32,293 nt of DNA, from assembly GCA_026225295.1 (NCBI GenBank), contig JAMFSN010000016.1:1-32293 (forward strand), read 5' to 3'. Under the pieces are notes generated by a model. The model made no database searches. It saw only the letters and a program-made list of their open reading frames with translations, and had not been told where the DNA came from. Source of the stretch: Frankia alni (GTDB lineage: Bacteria; Actinomycetota; Actinomycetes; Frankiales; Frankiaceae). The translations under genes were made by a program, and so were the position numbers. Shown piece after piece: positions 1 to 7,925 of this stretch; within the stretch, counting starts at the first letter, position 1, and each line of letters starts with the position of its first letter.

Positions 1-267
1 AGGCTCATCGACCGCCTCGAAGCGGCCGACCAGGTGATCCGCGGGCGTGACCCCGCTGACCGGCGCCGTCACGTCCTGTCCTTGACGCCGGCGGGCGCGA
101 TGGCGTTGCAACGTGGCGAGCAGATCATCGGGCGGGTGACCGACGAAGTGCTCTCGAGTCTCACGACCGACGAGCGCCGCACCCTGCACCGGCTGACCTT
201 GCGGGCGCTCGGTGAACCCACCGACATCGCCGACCGGGCCTCCACCGCCGCTTCGCAGATCATCTAG
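1..267 (+). CDS. MarR-family transcriptional regulator, C-terminal part (5' end outside window)
   Basis: The frame is open from base 1, so only the last 88 residues are visible. They contain the second half of a MarR winged helix: a recognition-helix end (RLIDRLEAADQV), the wing signature DPADRRRHVLSLTPAG, and a C-terminal dimerisation helix. MarR proteins are dimeric DNA-binding repressors that usually respond to phenolic or other small ligands. The target cannot be told because the upstream neighbours are outside the window. The next gene follows after about 180 bp on the same strand and has its own ribosome binding site. Confidence 0.85.
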   Translation, partial: RLIDRLEAADQVIRGRDPADRRRHVLSLTPAGAMALQRGEQIIGRVTDEVLSSLTTDERRTLHRLTLRALGEPTDIADRASTAASQII

Positions 268-449
268 GCCCGGAGGAATTCGACGGCATCGTGGATGCGT
301 CGGCTTCCGCCCGAGCCTCCACCACGAGCCCCAGTACGTCGGGCGACCGAGGAAGGCGCGGACCGGTCCCCGGGGAGTCGCTGCATAGTCAGATGGGATT
401 GGTCAGGTGTCAATCGACCGCCTATAGCGTTCCCGGCCGGGAGGTCGAG

Positions 450-1562
450 ATGCCTGGGGTGGACGGTGCGGGCGCGGCTCTGCCCAGGTCGGACCGGCTC
501 GATGCGACCGAACGCAGGCCAGTTGTCCGGTATGCGGCACTCGGCGACTCGATCACCGCCGGGTTGGGTGACGGGGTGAGCATGGGGACCCGTCGACCGC
601 CACCTTCGATTCGGGGGTTCGCGGGAATCCTCGCGGCAAGTCTCGGGCCGCCGGGTCAGGTCCGCTACGCCAACTTCGCCGCTACCGGCGCGACCGCCGC
701 TGACGTGCAGGCCACGCAGCTCCCCGCCGCGCTGGCCTGGCGCCCGACCCTCGCATCACTGGTCGTCGGGATGAACGACGTTCTGAATCCCCGCTTTGAC
801 GCCGATCGAAGCGGAGGACAGGTGGAGCAGTGCGTGAAACAGCTGCGCGCCGCGAGCGCTCTCGTTCTGACGGTCCGCTTCGCGGACCCCGCGCCCTTGT
901 TCCGGATGCCGGGCCGGCTGCGACGGCTGCTCTCGCGGCGTACCGATCTGCTCAACGACCGGATCGCCACCATCGCCGCCGGCGATCCCGGGGTGCTGGT
1001 GCTCGACCTGACCGCCTGGTCGGAGATGTACAACCGGTGCTGCTGGGATGTGGATCGTGTCCACCCCGGATCCCGGGGGCACGCGCTGCTGGCGCGACGA
1101 TTCGCCGAGCTGATGTTCGCGGCCGGTGCCGACGTCGCGCGCAGGACCGGGACAGGAGCATCCGAAGAAGACACGCCCGCCAGGTCGCTACGGGCCTGGC
1201 CGCCGATCACTCTGCCGCCGGTGCCGCCGATGACGGTCGGGCCGGGGACGCTGCGGCACGTCTGGTGGCTGGCCAGGGCCGGACTCCCGTGGCTCGCGGT
1301 CCGAGGCGGATCGGTGGTGCCGGCGACCGCGATGGCAGCGCTGCGCCACCGCGCCGGGCTGGTCAGTTTGAGCGACCACAGACGCGCGTCGAACCCATTG
1401 CCCCCGCAAGCTCTCCCGGCCGGGTCGGCCCCGCCGTCGGCGGCCGACCACAACTGCGGGCCGCGTTCGACGTCAGGGAACGCTCGGGATGGCTCAGCGC
1501 TTCCTGACAGCGGCGGCTCGCCCGCGCGACATCGCGTCCAGCCGGTCCAAGCCGGCCGGTAG
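450..1562 (+). CDS. SGNH/GDSL-family hydrolase (esterase/lipase-like)
   Basis: A 370-aa protein with all SGNH blocks. Block I is ALGDSITAG (nucleophile Ser34), block II is NFAATGAT with Gly80, block III is GMND with Asn109, and block V is DRVHP with Asp202 and His205. Enzymes of this fold hydrolyse esters or thioesters through a Ser-His-Asp triad plus an oxyanion hole. No signal peptide is visible, so a cytoplasmic location is inferred. The open frame begins at 291, but the first 53 codons are low in conserved content. The ATG at 450 is preceded by GGGAGG at 439-444, so I chose that start. The last 150 residues lie outside the catalytic domain and are proline/arginine-rich; their role is unknown. 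The substrate is unknown. Confidence 0.85.
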   Translation: MPGVDGAGAALPRSDRLDATERRPVVRYAALGDSITAGLGDGVSMGTRRPPPSIRGFAGILAASLGPPGQVRYANFAATGATAADVQATQLPAALAWRPTLASLVVGMNDVLNPRFDADRSGGQVEQCVKQLRAASALVLTVRFADPAPLFRMPGRLRRLLSRRTDLLNDRIATIAAGDPGVLVLDLTAWSEMYNRCCWDVDRVHPGSRGHALLARRFAELMFAAGADVARRTGTGASEEDTPARSLRAWPPITLPPVPPMTVGPGTLRHVWWLARAGLPWLAVRGGSVVPATAMAALRHRAGLVSLSDHRRASNPLPPQALPAGSAPPSAADHNCGPRSTSGNARDGSALPDSGGSPARHRVQPVQAGR

Positions 1563-1715
1563 CGCCGGCGGCAGATATTTCCGCTACCGACGCACCCGGT
1601 GGGGCGGCGGGCGGTATCGGCGACGAAAGCGAAAACTCCGATCGGGCGATCATCATTCTGAATCACCCGCACCGTGCTGTCGAGACAGAATTAGTTGCCC
1701 GGCTCGGGCCAGCTC

Positions 1716-1976
1716 CTACCGGGAAGCCTGGGCGGGGCGACTCATCCACGTCAGATCGTCAGCGCGGACATGGAGATGGTCGGCGATCTCACCGGCTGAT
1801 CGGCCCTGGTTGATCGCATCGCGGATCGCTTCACCCCGGGCCCGCAGGAGGCGTTGGGTATTCGGATAGCCATCCCACAACAAATCGTTGGCGGCTTCGG
1901 CCCGCGCTACCGGGTCCGCAATGATCGACAGATCCGCAAGATGAGTCACGCCGGCAGTATCGAACCGGGATGACAA
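1716..1976 (-). CDS. Small conserved-looking protein with an HTH-like C-terminal half
   Basis: An 86-aa protein starting at TTG (or an internal GTG). The C-terminal half (EAIRDAINQGRSAGEIADHL) looks like a short helix-turn-helix of the kind in small actinobacterial proteins. I do not recognise the family. It follows the 2017-2313 gene by 40 bp on the same strand, so the two probably share a transcript. The ribosome binding site is weak, so the start is uncertain. It could be a regulator or an accessory protein. Confidence 0.5.
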   Translation of the reverse strand: MSSRFDTAGVTHLADLSIIADPVARAEAANDLLWDGYPNTQRLLRARGEAIRDAINQGRSAGEIADHLHVRADDLTWMSRPAQASR

Positions 1977-2016
1977 CCCGGCAAGCGCGTTGTGACGTTC
2001 GTTATCCGCGATACAC

Positions 2017-2313
2017 CTATCGCCACCCGGTCGGCGCTGTGGGCAGGGGCAGCCGCCGCTGGGCCTCGAGGCGGTGCGCGGCGCTCCCGTGGAGAGGGGA
2101 ACCGGCCGGGACGCCCGGCTCAGCCTTGCCGTAGAGGTCCAGGATCAACGCGAAGGGCCGGTCGGGTTCGCTGCGGGCCATGGCCCGTTCCACCTCAGCC
2201 AGAAGATCACTGACGCCGTCGGCGTGCAGCGCTGTTCCGGAGGGCACCGCCGCCCACCAGCTGGCGGACCGGCCACTCGGCCCGAACCTCACGACCGAGG
2301 GATGTGTTGCCAT
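2017..2313 (-). CDS. Hypothetical protein upstream of the HTH-like small protein
   Basis: A 98-aa protein from the ATG at 2313, which has AGGA about 10 bases upstream; two further in-frame ATGs at 2334-2337 are possible starts. It has a tryptophan-containing N-terminal segment (SASWWAAVPSG), a helical middle and the hydrophobic strand FALILDLYG. No known domain is recognised. Codon use is typical of real genes in the window, and the opposite strand shows no better candidate. It probably forms a two-gene unit with the 1716-1976 gene. Confidence 0.45.
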   Translation of the reverse strand: MATHPSVVRFGPSGRSASWWAAVPSGTALHADGVSDLLAEVERAMARSEPDRPFALILDLYGKAEPGVPAGSPLHGSAAHRLEAQRRLPLPTAPTGWR

Positions 2314-2364
2314 CACCCCATCCTGGCCATCCATCACTGCCCACAGGCGGCCCGGCGATGAACA

Positions 2365-2388
2365 GTCGGTGACACCTCGCTCACCGAC
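2365..2388 (-). terminator. Hairpin downstream of the P450 gene
   Basis: Perfect 8-bp inverted repeat GTCGGTGA / TCACCGAC with an 8-base loop, lying 18 bp beyond the P450 stop codon on the minus strand and before the next minus-strand gene. No T-tract is present, as is common in high-GC actinobacterial terminators. Confidence 0.55.
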
Positions 2389-2406
2389 CCGGCGGTCTTC
2401 CGGTAC

Positions 2407-3678
2407 CTATCCGGGCCCCCGGTCCCGGGTGGTGAGGCGAACAGGGAGGGTTCCCAGCCCACGGATGATGCTCTGGTTCAGATACGTCGGCGGGCTGCCG
2501 ATCAGGGTGAGCTCGCCGGTGCGCTCGACGAGCAGGCGAAAGATGATCGCGGCTTCCAGGCGGGCCAGGGGCGCGCCGAGGCAGTAGTGGATGCCGAGCC
2601 CGAAGGAGAAGTGCCGGACGGCCGGAGGAGATCCGGCGTAGCGGGTGACGACGAACCGGTCGGGTTGATCGAACACCTCCGGATCGCGGTTCGCCGAGCC
2701 GACGAGCACCAGCGCTCCCTCGCCGCGGCTGAACCCCCGCCCGGCGATCTCGGTGTCACGCAGCACCGTGCGCGGGATGAACTGGACGGGGGAATCGTGG
2801 CGCAGCATCTCCTCCACGGCCGAGGGGACAAGGGCGGGGTCCGCGCGCAGGAGGGCCAGCTGGTCGGGGTGCCGCGCGAGAGCGAGGATCCCGCCGCTGA
2901 TCAGGTTGACCGTTGTCTCAAGCCCGGCCACCAGCAATACGGAGCACAGCGCGAGGACCTCGCTTTGAGTCAGGGCGTCATCGGTGAGGTGGACCGCGAC
3001 AAGCTGGCTGACGAGATCGGTACCCGGCCGGGCCCGGACGCGCACGATCAGGTCCCGGAAGTAGGCGTCCAACTCCCGCGCCGCGCGACGCCGGCCGGCG
3101 ACCTGATCGGGAGTCAGGAGAAAGTCCGGGTCGATGCCGCGAATCAGCACCTGCGCCCATTCGCCGAATATCGTCTCGTCTGCGGCCGGCACTCCCAGCA
3201 GCCGACAAATCATACGCAGCGGCACCGGTCGGGCCAGTGCCTTGACCGCGTCGACCTCGCCGGCCTCCAGCGCCACGTCCAGCAGCCCGGTGACCAGGGA
3301 GGCGATGTCGGGAGCGAGCGCGGCGACGGTGCCGGCCGTGAACGTCCGGCTGACGAGCCGGCGAAGCCGCGTGTGATCGGGTGGATCGGTCCGCAGAAGC
3401 GATTCCAGCCCGTCGTCGGCGTCACCGTCGGGCCGGAAGGGGCTGATGTTCGGCTGGTAGCCGTGCCCGAAGGCCGGGTCCTGGAGCACGGCAGCGGTGT
3501 CGCCGTGGCGGGCGACCAGGGTCAGCCGGCGACCCGCCAGCTCGTACCCGGCCAACGGGTCGGCCTCTCGAATGGCCCGGTAAATGGGGTACGGATCGGC
3601 CTGGCGCGCGGCGTCGAAGGCCACCAGCAGCGGCGGGCGCCGGTCGCTGGTCGGGTCGGAGGTCGGGGCAGTGGGCAT
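2407..3678 (-). CDS. Cytochrome P450 (bacterial class I type)
   Basis: A 423-aa soluble P450 of standard bacterial length. The I-helix oxygen-activation motif is AGLETT (around residue 250), the K-helix ExxR is EEMLR, and the heme-binding loop FSFGLGIHYCLG has the axial ligand Cys366. The overall pattern resembles CYP105/107-type enzymes that hydroxylate secondary metabolites or xenobiotics with electrons from a ferredoxin and reductase. Neither partner is encoded nearby, so it must use partners from elsewhere. AAGGAG precedes the ATG at 3678 by about 8 bases. A hairpin follows the stop, so it is probably monocistronic. The long plus-strand frame across it (2587-3765) is a codon-bias shadow. 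The substrate cannot be predicted. Confidence 0.95.
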   Translation of the reverse strand: MPTAPTSDPTSDRRPPLLVAFDAARQADPYPIYRAIREADPLAGYELAGRRLTLVARHGDTAAVLQDPAFGHGYQPNISPFRPDGDADDGLESLLRTDPPDHTRLRRLVSRTFTAGTVAALAPDIASLVTGLLDVALEAGEVDAVKALARPVPLRMICRLLGVPAADETIFGEWAQVLIRGIDPDFLLTPDQVAGRRRAARELDAYFRDLIVRVRARPGTDLVSQLVAVHLTDDALTQSEVLALCSVLLVAGLETTVNLISGGILALARHPDQLALLRADPALVPSAVEEMLRHDSPVQFIPRTVLRDTEIAGRGFSRGEGALVLVGSANRDPEVFDQPDRFVVTRYAGSPPAVRHFSFGLGIHYCLGAPLARLEAAIIFRLLVERTGELTLIGSPPTYLNQSIIRGLGTLPVRLTTRDRGPG

Positions 3679-4113
3679 CGGCGACTCCTTCAGTTCCCAG
3701 GCCGCGCTCGCCCACCTCGGTCGCGGGGACGGGCGCGGGGCGAGCGTTGCGGCACGTCAACCTGAACGTGGACACGGGCCAGATCCGCCAGCCCGATCAG
3801 CCAGACGGCTTGAGGCTTGAGGCTGGAGGGGCACAGCACTGCGAAACATCGGACTGACGCGTATCACGATCATGGTCGGCCGGGTGCACAAAGGGGGGAA
3901 ATCGCATAGCAGCCGCAGGCGCGGCCACCTTCACACCTTACTTCCCGAAACACTTCCCGAAACGGATGTCGCAAGATTATGCCGAAGAACACCGGGAGCC
4001 ACAACCGCGACGATCACCGTGAGGTGAACATTCCTTGAACCGATCTGGTCATGATGCCAACGAAGCGGCGACGTAAACTCTCCCACGCAGGTCGGCATTG
4101 AATCAACAATCAC
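3679..4113. other. Intergenic region upstream of the P450, comparatively AT-rich, no gene seen
   Basis: This holds the P450 promoter region and a stretch of lower GC (about 3840-4140) than the surrounding genes. It includes a perfect 12-bp tandem repeat at 3940-3963. The minus ORF at 3931-4113 has no recognisable product and no good ribosome binding site. Confidence 0.5.
3940..3963. repeat. Perfect 12-bp tandem direct repeat (ACTTCCCGAAAC x2)
   Basis: The unit at 3940-3951 is repeated without change at 3952-3963. It lies about 260 bp upstream of the P450 start in an AT-richer patch, so it could be a pair of regulator sites or simple slippage. Confidence 0.6.
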
Positions 4114-4419
4114 TCAATAGAAAAATCGAATTGCTTGGGGTATGAGCAACCGGGCGAAACCGCGGTAAAATCCCGATCCGGACCCACGTGGACGCCGGAT
4201 GATGGCGAGGGTGAGTTCGGTGAAGGCTTCCGTGAGCCGGTGGTGGGGTTCGGTGTCGAGGCCGAGTTCGTAGTGGCCGCGGCGAATGTTCCGAACGAAG
4301 GAGGGTGGGCGGCGGGAAGTTGCTCGGCCCGGCGAGCTGGATGTCCACGTGTTGGCCGGGCGATCGCCGATGTGCGAGGGCGTCTCGTGTCTGGGCGGGC
4401 CGTGCCGGCCGTGCCACAC
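4114..4419 (-). pseudogene. Possible transposase C-terminal remnant
   Basis: A 101-aa frame whose middle part (FVRNIRRGHYELGL...LTEAFTELTLAI) resembles the C-terminal tail of some actinobacterial transposases and has good third-position GC. The N-terminal 40 residues look like random out-of-frame sequence, and the C-terminal end runs into the AT-rich patch. No catalytic motif is present. If the resemblance is right, this is a leftover of an inserted element. I cannot assign the IS family, and the call is weak. Confidence 0.25.
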
Positions 4420-4430
4420 CCTGGTCCGCC

Positions 4431-4524
4431 TTCACGGATTTCTTATGAATGGGCTGGCACTCGCTACGGAGCCGGCTAAGGTGGATTTCACGGGCCTCTT
4501 ATGAACGACTGGCACTCTCTCTAC
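4431..4524 (+). promoter_or_regulatory. Imperfect ~37-bp direct repeat in the promoter region of the 4553 gene
   Basis: The segment 4431-4467 recurs at 4487-4524 with a spacing of 56 bp. Shared blocks are TTCACGG, CTTATGAA and CTGGCACTC, followed by a CTAC. The second copy ends only 29 bp before the start codon. Two copies of one compound element upstream of a gene suggest tandem operator or promoter sites. CTGGCACTC equals half of a CIRCE element, but no inverted partner is present, so HrcA control is not supported. Confidence 0.55.
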
Positions 4525-4552
4525 ATAGCACCTGAATGAGAGGAGCGCCATC

Positions 4553-5449
4553 GTGAACGACTACGGCTCAAAAAGTTCCCACGAGACCTTTCCCGTTCGT
4601 CCCGTTTCGAGCACGGCGTCAGGGCCGGCGGATACTGGAGTTTCAGGCGGCGCCAGCGCTGGGCCGGCTCCCCCGCACGCGTCTTCGCCGGACTCGGCAA
4701 CGTCGGTGACTATGGCCGAGCAGCCACGCCGGCCAGGGGTCCGGCGATTGGTGCCGAACCGAAGAAATGGATGGATTCTGGCCGCGGCGCTGTGTGCGGT
4801 GATCGGAGTTTCCGCCGGTTGCGCCGCGTCTTCCTCGTCACCAGCGGCGTCGCCCTCGGCACCAGCCACATCCCCGTCGGCAGCAGGAGCGGGCGGCGGG
4901 GGATCCAACGCTCGGTCTGGACCGGCCTCAGGGGGAGCATCCGGCACGGTCGACGCCGTGTCCACCACGAGCTTCACCATGTCGACATCAGCGGGTCAGA
5001 AGGTGACCGTCGATGAAGCGTCCTCGACGACGTACCAGAAGGGGGCGAGCTCGACCTCGGCGAATGCCGTGACCGTAGGCGGGAGTGCCCTCGTGCTGGG
5101 GACGACCAGCGGAACGACCATCACGGCCACGCAGGTCGTCGTGCAGCCGACGGGCGGCGGATCCGTGACCTCCGCGGCGGCGGGGGTGGCCCCGTTCCAG
5201 CGCGGTGCGCCGACCACGTCAAAGCAGGTCGGTCAGATCCCGGCGAACTACAGCGAGGGGTCGGGCACGATCGTCAGCGGAACGGCGGCGAACACGGCGA
5301 CGGAAGCCGCGCTGGCCGCCTACCCGGGAGGCGTCGTCGACCGCGTCGTGAAGCTGAGCAACGGCGAGTACGAGGTCCACTACATCGGGGTCAACTGGCC
5401 GCACCACATCTTCGTCAACCAGAACTTCAAGGTCGTCGGCGCCGACTAA
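4553..5449 (+). CDS. Exported or membrane-anchored protein with Ser/Gly-rich linker and PepSY-like C-terminus
   Basis: A 298-aa protein from a GTG start with GAGAGGAG 8-15 bases upstream. Residues 1-53 are a polar low-complexity extension, 57-71 are basic, and about 73-90 are a single hydrophobic helix ending at VSAGC. That Cys fits a lipobox poorly because Ser stands at -3. A Ser/Pro/Gly-rich linker follows. Residues about 125-195 form a beta-rich DUF5666-like segment (GTVDAVSTTSFTMS). The last 50 residues resemble a PepSY-type unit (ATEAALAAYPGGVVDRVVKL). PepSY domains are extracellular and are thought to modulate proteases or bind ligands. A shorter start at 4712 is possible but lacks a ribosome binding site. 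The function is unknown. Confidence 0.75.
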   Translation: MNDYGSKSSHETFPVRPVSSTASGPADTGVSGGASAGPAPPHASSPDSATSVTMAEQPRRPGVRRLVPNRRNGWILAAALCAVIGVSAGCAASSSSPAASPSAPATSPSAAGAGGGGSNARSGPASGGASGTVDAVSTTSFTMSTSAGQKVTVDEASSTTYQKGASSTSANAVTVGGSALVLGTTSGTTITATQVVVQPTGGGSVTSAAAGVAPFQRGAPTTSKQVGQIPANYSEGSGTIVSGTAANTATEAALAAYPGGVVDRVVKLSNGEYEVHYIGVNWPHHIFVNQNFKVVGAD

Positions 5450-5993
5450 CCGCCGCGGCGAACGGAGACTTCGAAAACCCGGAGGCCGAGCAGCAACGCC
5501 TCCAACCGCCGGTGCGTCAACCCGAGAGTCGGGGACTCGGTGGGCAGGGGCGGTCGGCGGACGTGCTCGGCCGGAGAGGTATCCGCGCCTGGCTGTGCCG
5601 CTCGCGCCTGGCGTTCTCGACGACCTGCGCCGCGCACGGGTGGTGACCGTGTTCGCCCAGTGGACCTACGCCGGGTTGCATCACCGGTGGAATGGAGACA
5701 ATGCTGTCGGGTATCGGCGAGACGAGCATCGTGACTCCCCAGGTCGCCGGGTGGCGCGACGCTGGGGTGTGGACGGGACGGCCGGACGCACAGCGACGTG
5801 GCCGCGTGACCTCATTTTCGGTGGACAGGACCCAGCCTGGTGACCATCCTCGGGAGCGTGCCCCGGGCCACCGCCGTCGGGTTCACCTCGGCGTCGCCGC
5901 AATCGGGTTCGGCGTCGGTCAGCTTTCCCGTCGAGCGCCCCGAACACCTGCCGCGTCTGATCGCCGATCATCTTGTGAGCAAAGGAGGAGATC
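5450..5993. other. Intergenic/degenerate region before the dehydrogenase operon
   Basis: No gene can be supported here. Several short frames exist on both strands but none has a recognisable domain. From about 5873 the sequence is part of a segment duplicated at 14084 onwards. In both copies one plus frame reads RPEHLPRLI just before the dehydrogenase ribosome binding site, which may be the tail of a lost upstream gene. Confidence 0.5.
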
Positions 5994-6130
5994 GTGAAGG
6001 TCGCCATTCTGGGTGCGGGAGGCATGGGCTGCGCCATGGCCGCCCGTCTCGTCGACACCGGCCACCAGGTGATGATCTGGGATCGCGACCCGGAGGGGGC
6101 CTCTCGGTCCAATGGCAGCGCCATCGCGGT
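5873..6130 (+). repeat. Segmental duplication, copy 1 (intact dehydrogenase 5' end)
   Basis: Matches 14084-14338. The match starts in the leader at GCCGTCGGGTTC, is patchy for about 60 bp, then is nearly exact from AACACCTGCCGCGTCTGAT through the ribosome binding site and the first 31 codons (two base differences). Small indels appear after that. Confidence 0.85.
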
Positions 6131-6830
6131 CACCGCTGACCTGTCGGCCGCGGTCGGCGACGCCTCCGTCGTCATCACGATGGTCACCAATGGTGAAGCG
6201 GTGCAGGCTGTCGCGGAACGGATGGTGCCGGCCATGCGTCCCGACGCGGTGTGGGTGCAGGCCTCCACGGTCGGGGCGGACTGGGCTGACCGGCTCGGGG
6301 TACTCGCCACGACCCACGGCCGGACGATGCTCGACGCGCCGGTGTCCGGTAGCACCGGACCGGCCCGCAACGGGACGCTGACCTGGCTCATCGCGGGCCC
6401 GCCAGCGGCCGTCGCGACCGCCCGGGCCGTACTCGACTCGCTCGGTGAGCGGGTCCTCGTCGTCGGGACGGGGCAGGAGGCGAGCCGGGTCAAGCTCGTC
6501 GTCAACACGTGGATGACCGCCGCCACCGTCGCCATGGCCGACGCGCTCACGGCCGCCGACCGGCTCGGCATTTCGCGCGCGACGTTGCTCGAGGTGATCT
6601 CCGGCGGCCCGCTCGCGATGCCTTACGCGCTGCAAAAAGCACAGCTGATGACCGACCGGAACTACACCGCCGGGTTCCCGGTTGAGCTCGCGCTCAAGGA
6701 CGTCCAGCTCACCGAACAAGCGGAGGGTCGCCAACCTCCGCTGGTACGAGCGGTCGAGGAGCGGCTCGCCCGCGCCGTGGCCGCCGGTCACGGCCGCGAC
6801 GACGTCGCCGCCGTCGCGGCCGTCGACTAG
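5994..6830 (+). CDS. NAD(P)-dependent oxidoreductase, 3-hydroxyisobutyrate/6-phosphogluconate dehydrogenase-like
   Basis: A 278-aa beta-hydroxyacid dehydrogenase. The N-terminal Rossmann fold has GAGGMG at residues 7-12, the substrate-binding signature DAPVSGS is at 114-120, and the conserved catalytic lysine is Lys167 (VKLVVNT). The C-terminal all-helical domain is complete. The family reversibly oxidises beta-hydroxy acids such as 3-hydroxyisobutyrate, tartronate semialdehyde or glyoxylate-type substrates with NAD(P). The GTG start has a strong AAAGGAGGAG three bases upstream. It is followed after 21 bp by an aldo-keto reductase, so the two probably form a carbonyl-reducing operon. Its first 45 codons are duplicated as a truncated copy at 14203. 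The substrate is unknown. Confidence 0.9.
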   Translation: MKVAILGAGGMGCAMAARLVDTGHQVMIWDRDPEGASRSNGSAIAVTADLSAAVGDASVVITMVTNGEAVQAVAERMVPAMRPDAVWVQASTVGADWADRLGVLATTHGRTMLDAPVSGSTGPARNGTLTWLIAGPPAAVATARAVLDSLGERVLVVGTGQEASRVKLVVNTWMTAATVAMADALTAADRLGISRATLLEVISGGPLAMPYALQKAQLMTDRNYTAGFPVELALKDVQLTEQAEGRQPPLVRAVEERLARAVAAGHGRDDVAAVAAVD

Positions 6831-6851
6831 CAACGGGAAAGGGGCAGCGCC

Positions 6852-7925
6852 ATGGACACCACCCCAACGTTCGTCGCCGACGGCGGCCGTTACGACACGA
6901 TGGCCTACCGCCGCGCGGGACGCAGCGGGGTCGAGTTGCCGACGGTCTCGCTGGGGTTCTGGCAGAACTTCGGCGACGACCGTCCGCTGGAGACCCAGCG
7001 CGCGACCATGCGCCGCGCGTTCGACCTCGGCGTCACGCATTTCGACCTGGCCAACAACTACGGTCCGCCCTACGGCGCGGCCGAACAGAACGCGGGACGG
7101 CTGCTCGCCCAGGACTTCGCGCCCTACCGGGACGAGCTGATCATCAGCACCAAAGCGGGCTGGGATATGTGGCCGGGGCCGTACGGCGACCGTGGCTCCC
7201 GCAAATACCTCCGCGCCAGCCTTGACCAGTCGCTGCGGCGGCTCGGGCTCGACTACGTCGATATCTTCTATTCCCATCGTCCGGATCCGGGCACGCCGCT
7301 GGAGGAGACGATGGGCGCACTGCATTCCGCCGTGCAACAGGGCAAGGCGCTCTACGTCGGCATCTCCTCTTATGGCCCGCAACGAACCCGACAGGCGGCG
7401 ACCATCCTGCGTGAGCTCGGCACACCGCTGTTGATCCACCAGCCGTCGTACTCGATGTTCAACCGGTGGGTGGAGAAAGGCCTTCTTGACACCCTGGACG
7501 AGGTCGGCGCCGGAATGATCGCGTTCACCGCCCTGGCGCAGGGCCTGCTGACGAACAAATACCTGGACCGGCTGCCGGAGGATTCCCGCGCGGCGCGCGG
7601 CGGCACGTTTTCCCGAGATCTGTTGACCGGGAAACGGCTCGGCGCCCTGCGCGCGCTCAACCAGATCGCGGCTGGCCGGAGCCAGTCACTCGCGCAGCTG
7701 GCCTTGTCCTGGATCCTGCGCGATCCGCGGGTCACGTCAGTCGTCGTCGGCGCCAGCTCCGTGCGGCAGCTCGAGGACAACGTCGCCGCGATTACGCACC
7801 CGCGATTCAGCCCGGACGAGATCGCCGCCATCGACGCGGTCGCCATCGACGACCCCGAGATCGACCTGTGGCGCGAACAATCGAACATCGGACCCGAGGA
7901 CGGTGCCGGCCGCTGTGGAGATTGA
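6852..7925 (+). CDS. gpr: Aldo/keto reductase, YghZ/Gpr type (L-glyceraldehyde 3-phosphate reductase-like)
   Basis: A 357-aa AKR closely resembling E. coli YghZ over its whole length, including AFDLGVTHFDLANNYGPP, DELIISTKAG, YGDRGSRKYL, YVDIFYSHR and LLIHQPSYS. The catalytic tetrad is Asp65, Tyr70, Lys101 and His142. YghZ-type enzymes reduce L-glyceraldehyde 3-phosphate and methylglyoxal-like aldehydes with NADPH; the conserved residues make the same chemistry likely here. GAAAGGGG precedes the ATG by about 8 bases. Its stop overlaps the start of the DUF1275 gene, so the three genes 5994-8697 look like one operon. A role in aldehyde detoxification is inferred. Confidence 0.9.
   Translation: MDTTPTFVADGGRYDTMAYRRAGRSGVELPTVSLGFWQNFGDDRPLETQRATMRRAFDLGVTHFDLANNYGPPYGAAEQNAGRLLAQDFAPYRDELIISTKAGWDMWPGPYGDRGSRKYLRASLDQSLRRLGLDYVDIFYSHRPDPGTPLEETMGALHSAVQQGKALYVGISSYGPQRTRQAATILRELGTPLLIHQPSYSMFNRWVEKGLLDTLDEVGAGMIAFTALAQGLLTNKYLDRLPEDSRAARGGTFSRDLLTGKRLGALRALNQIAAGRSQSLAQLALSWILRDPRVTSVVVGASSVRQLEDNVAAITHPRFSPDEIAAIDAVAIDDPEIDLWREQSNIGPEDGAGRCGD

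Noticed and set aside
2587-3765. 392-aa plus-strand frame opposite the P450 gene
   Set aside because: Product has no domain and mirrors the codon bias of the clear P450 on the other strand.
4431-4524. CIRCE/HrcA heat-shock operator
   Set aside because: CTGGCACTC is present twice but always in the same orientation; the inverted GAGTGCCAG half is missing.
5919-7439. 506-aa minus-strand frame opposite the dehydrogenase and aldo-keto reductase
   Set aside because: It spans two well-supported plus-strand genes and their gap; the protein is Arg/Gly-rich without motifs.
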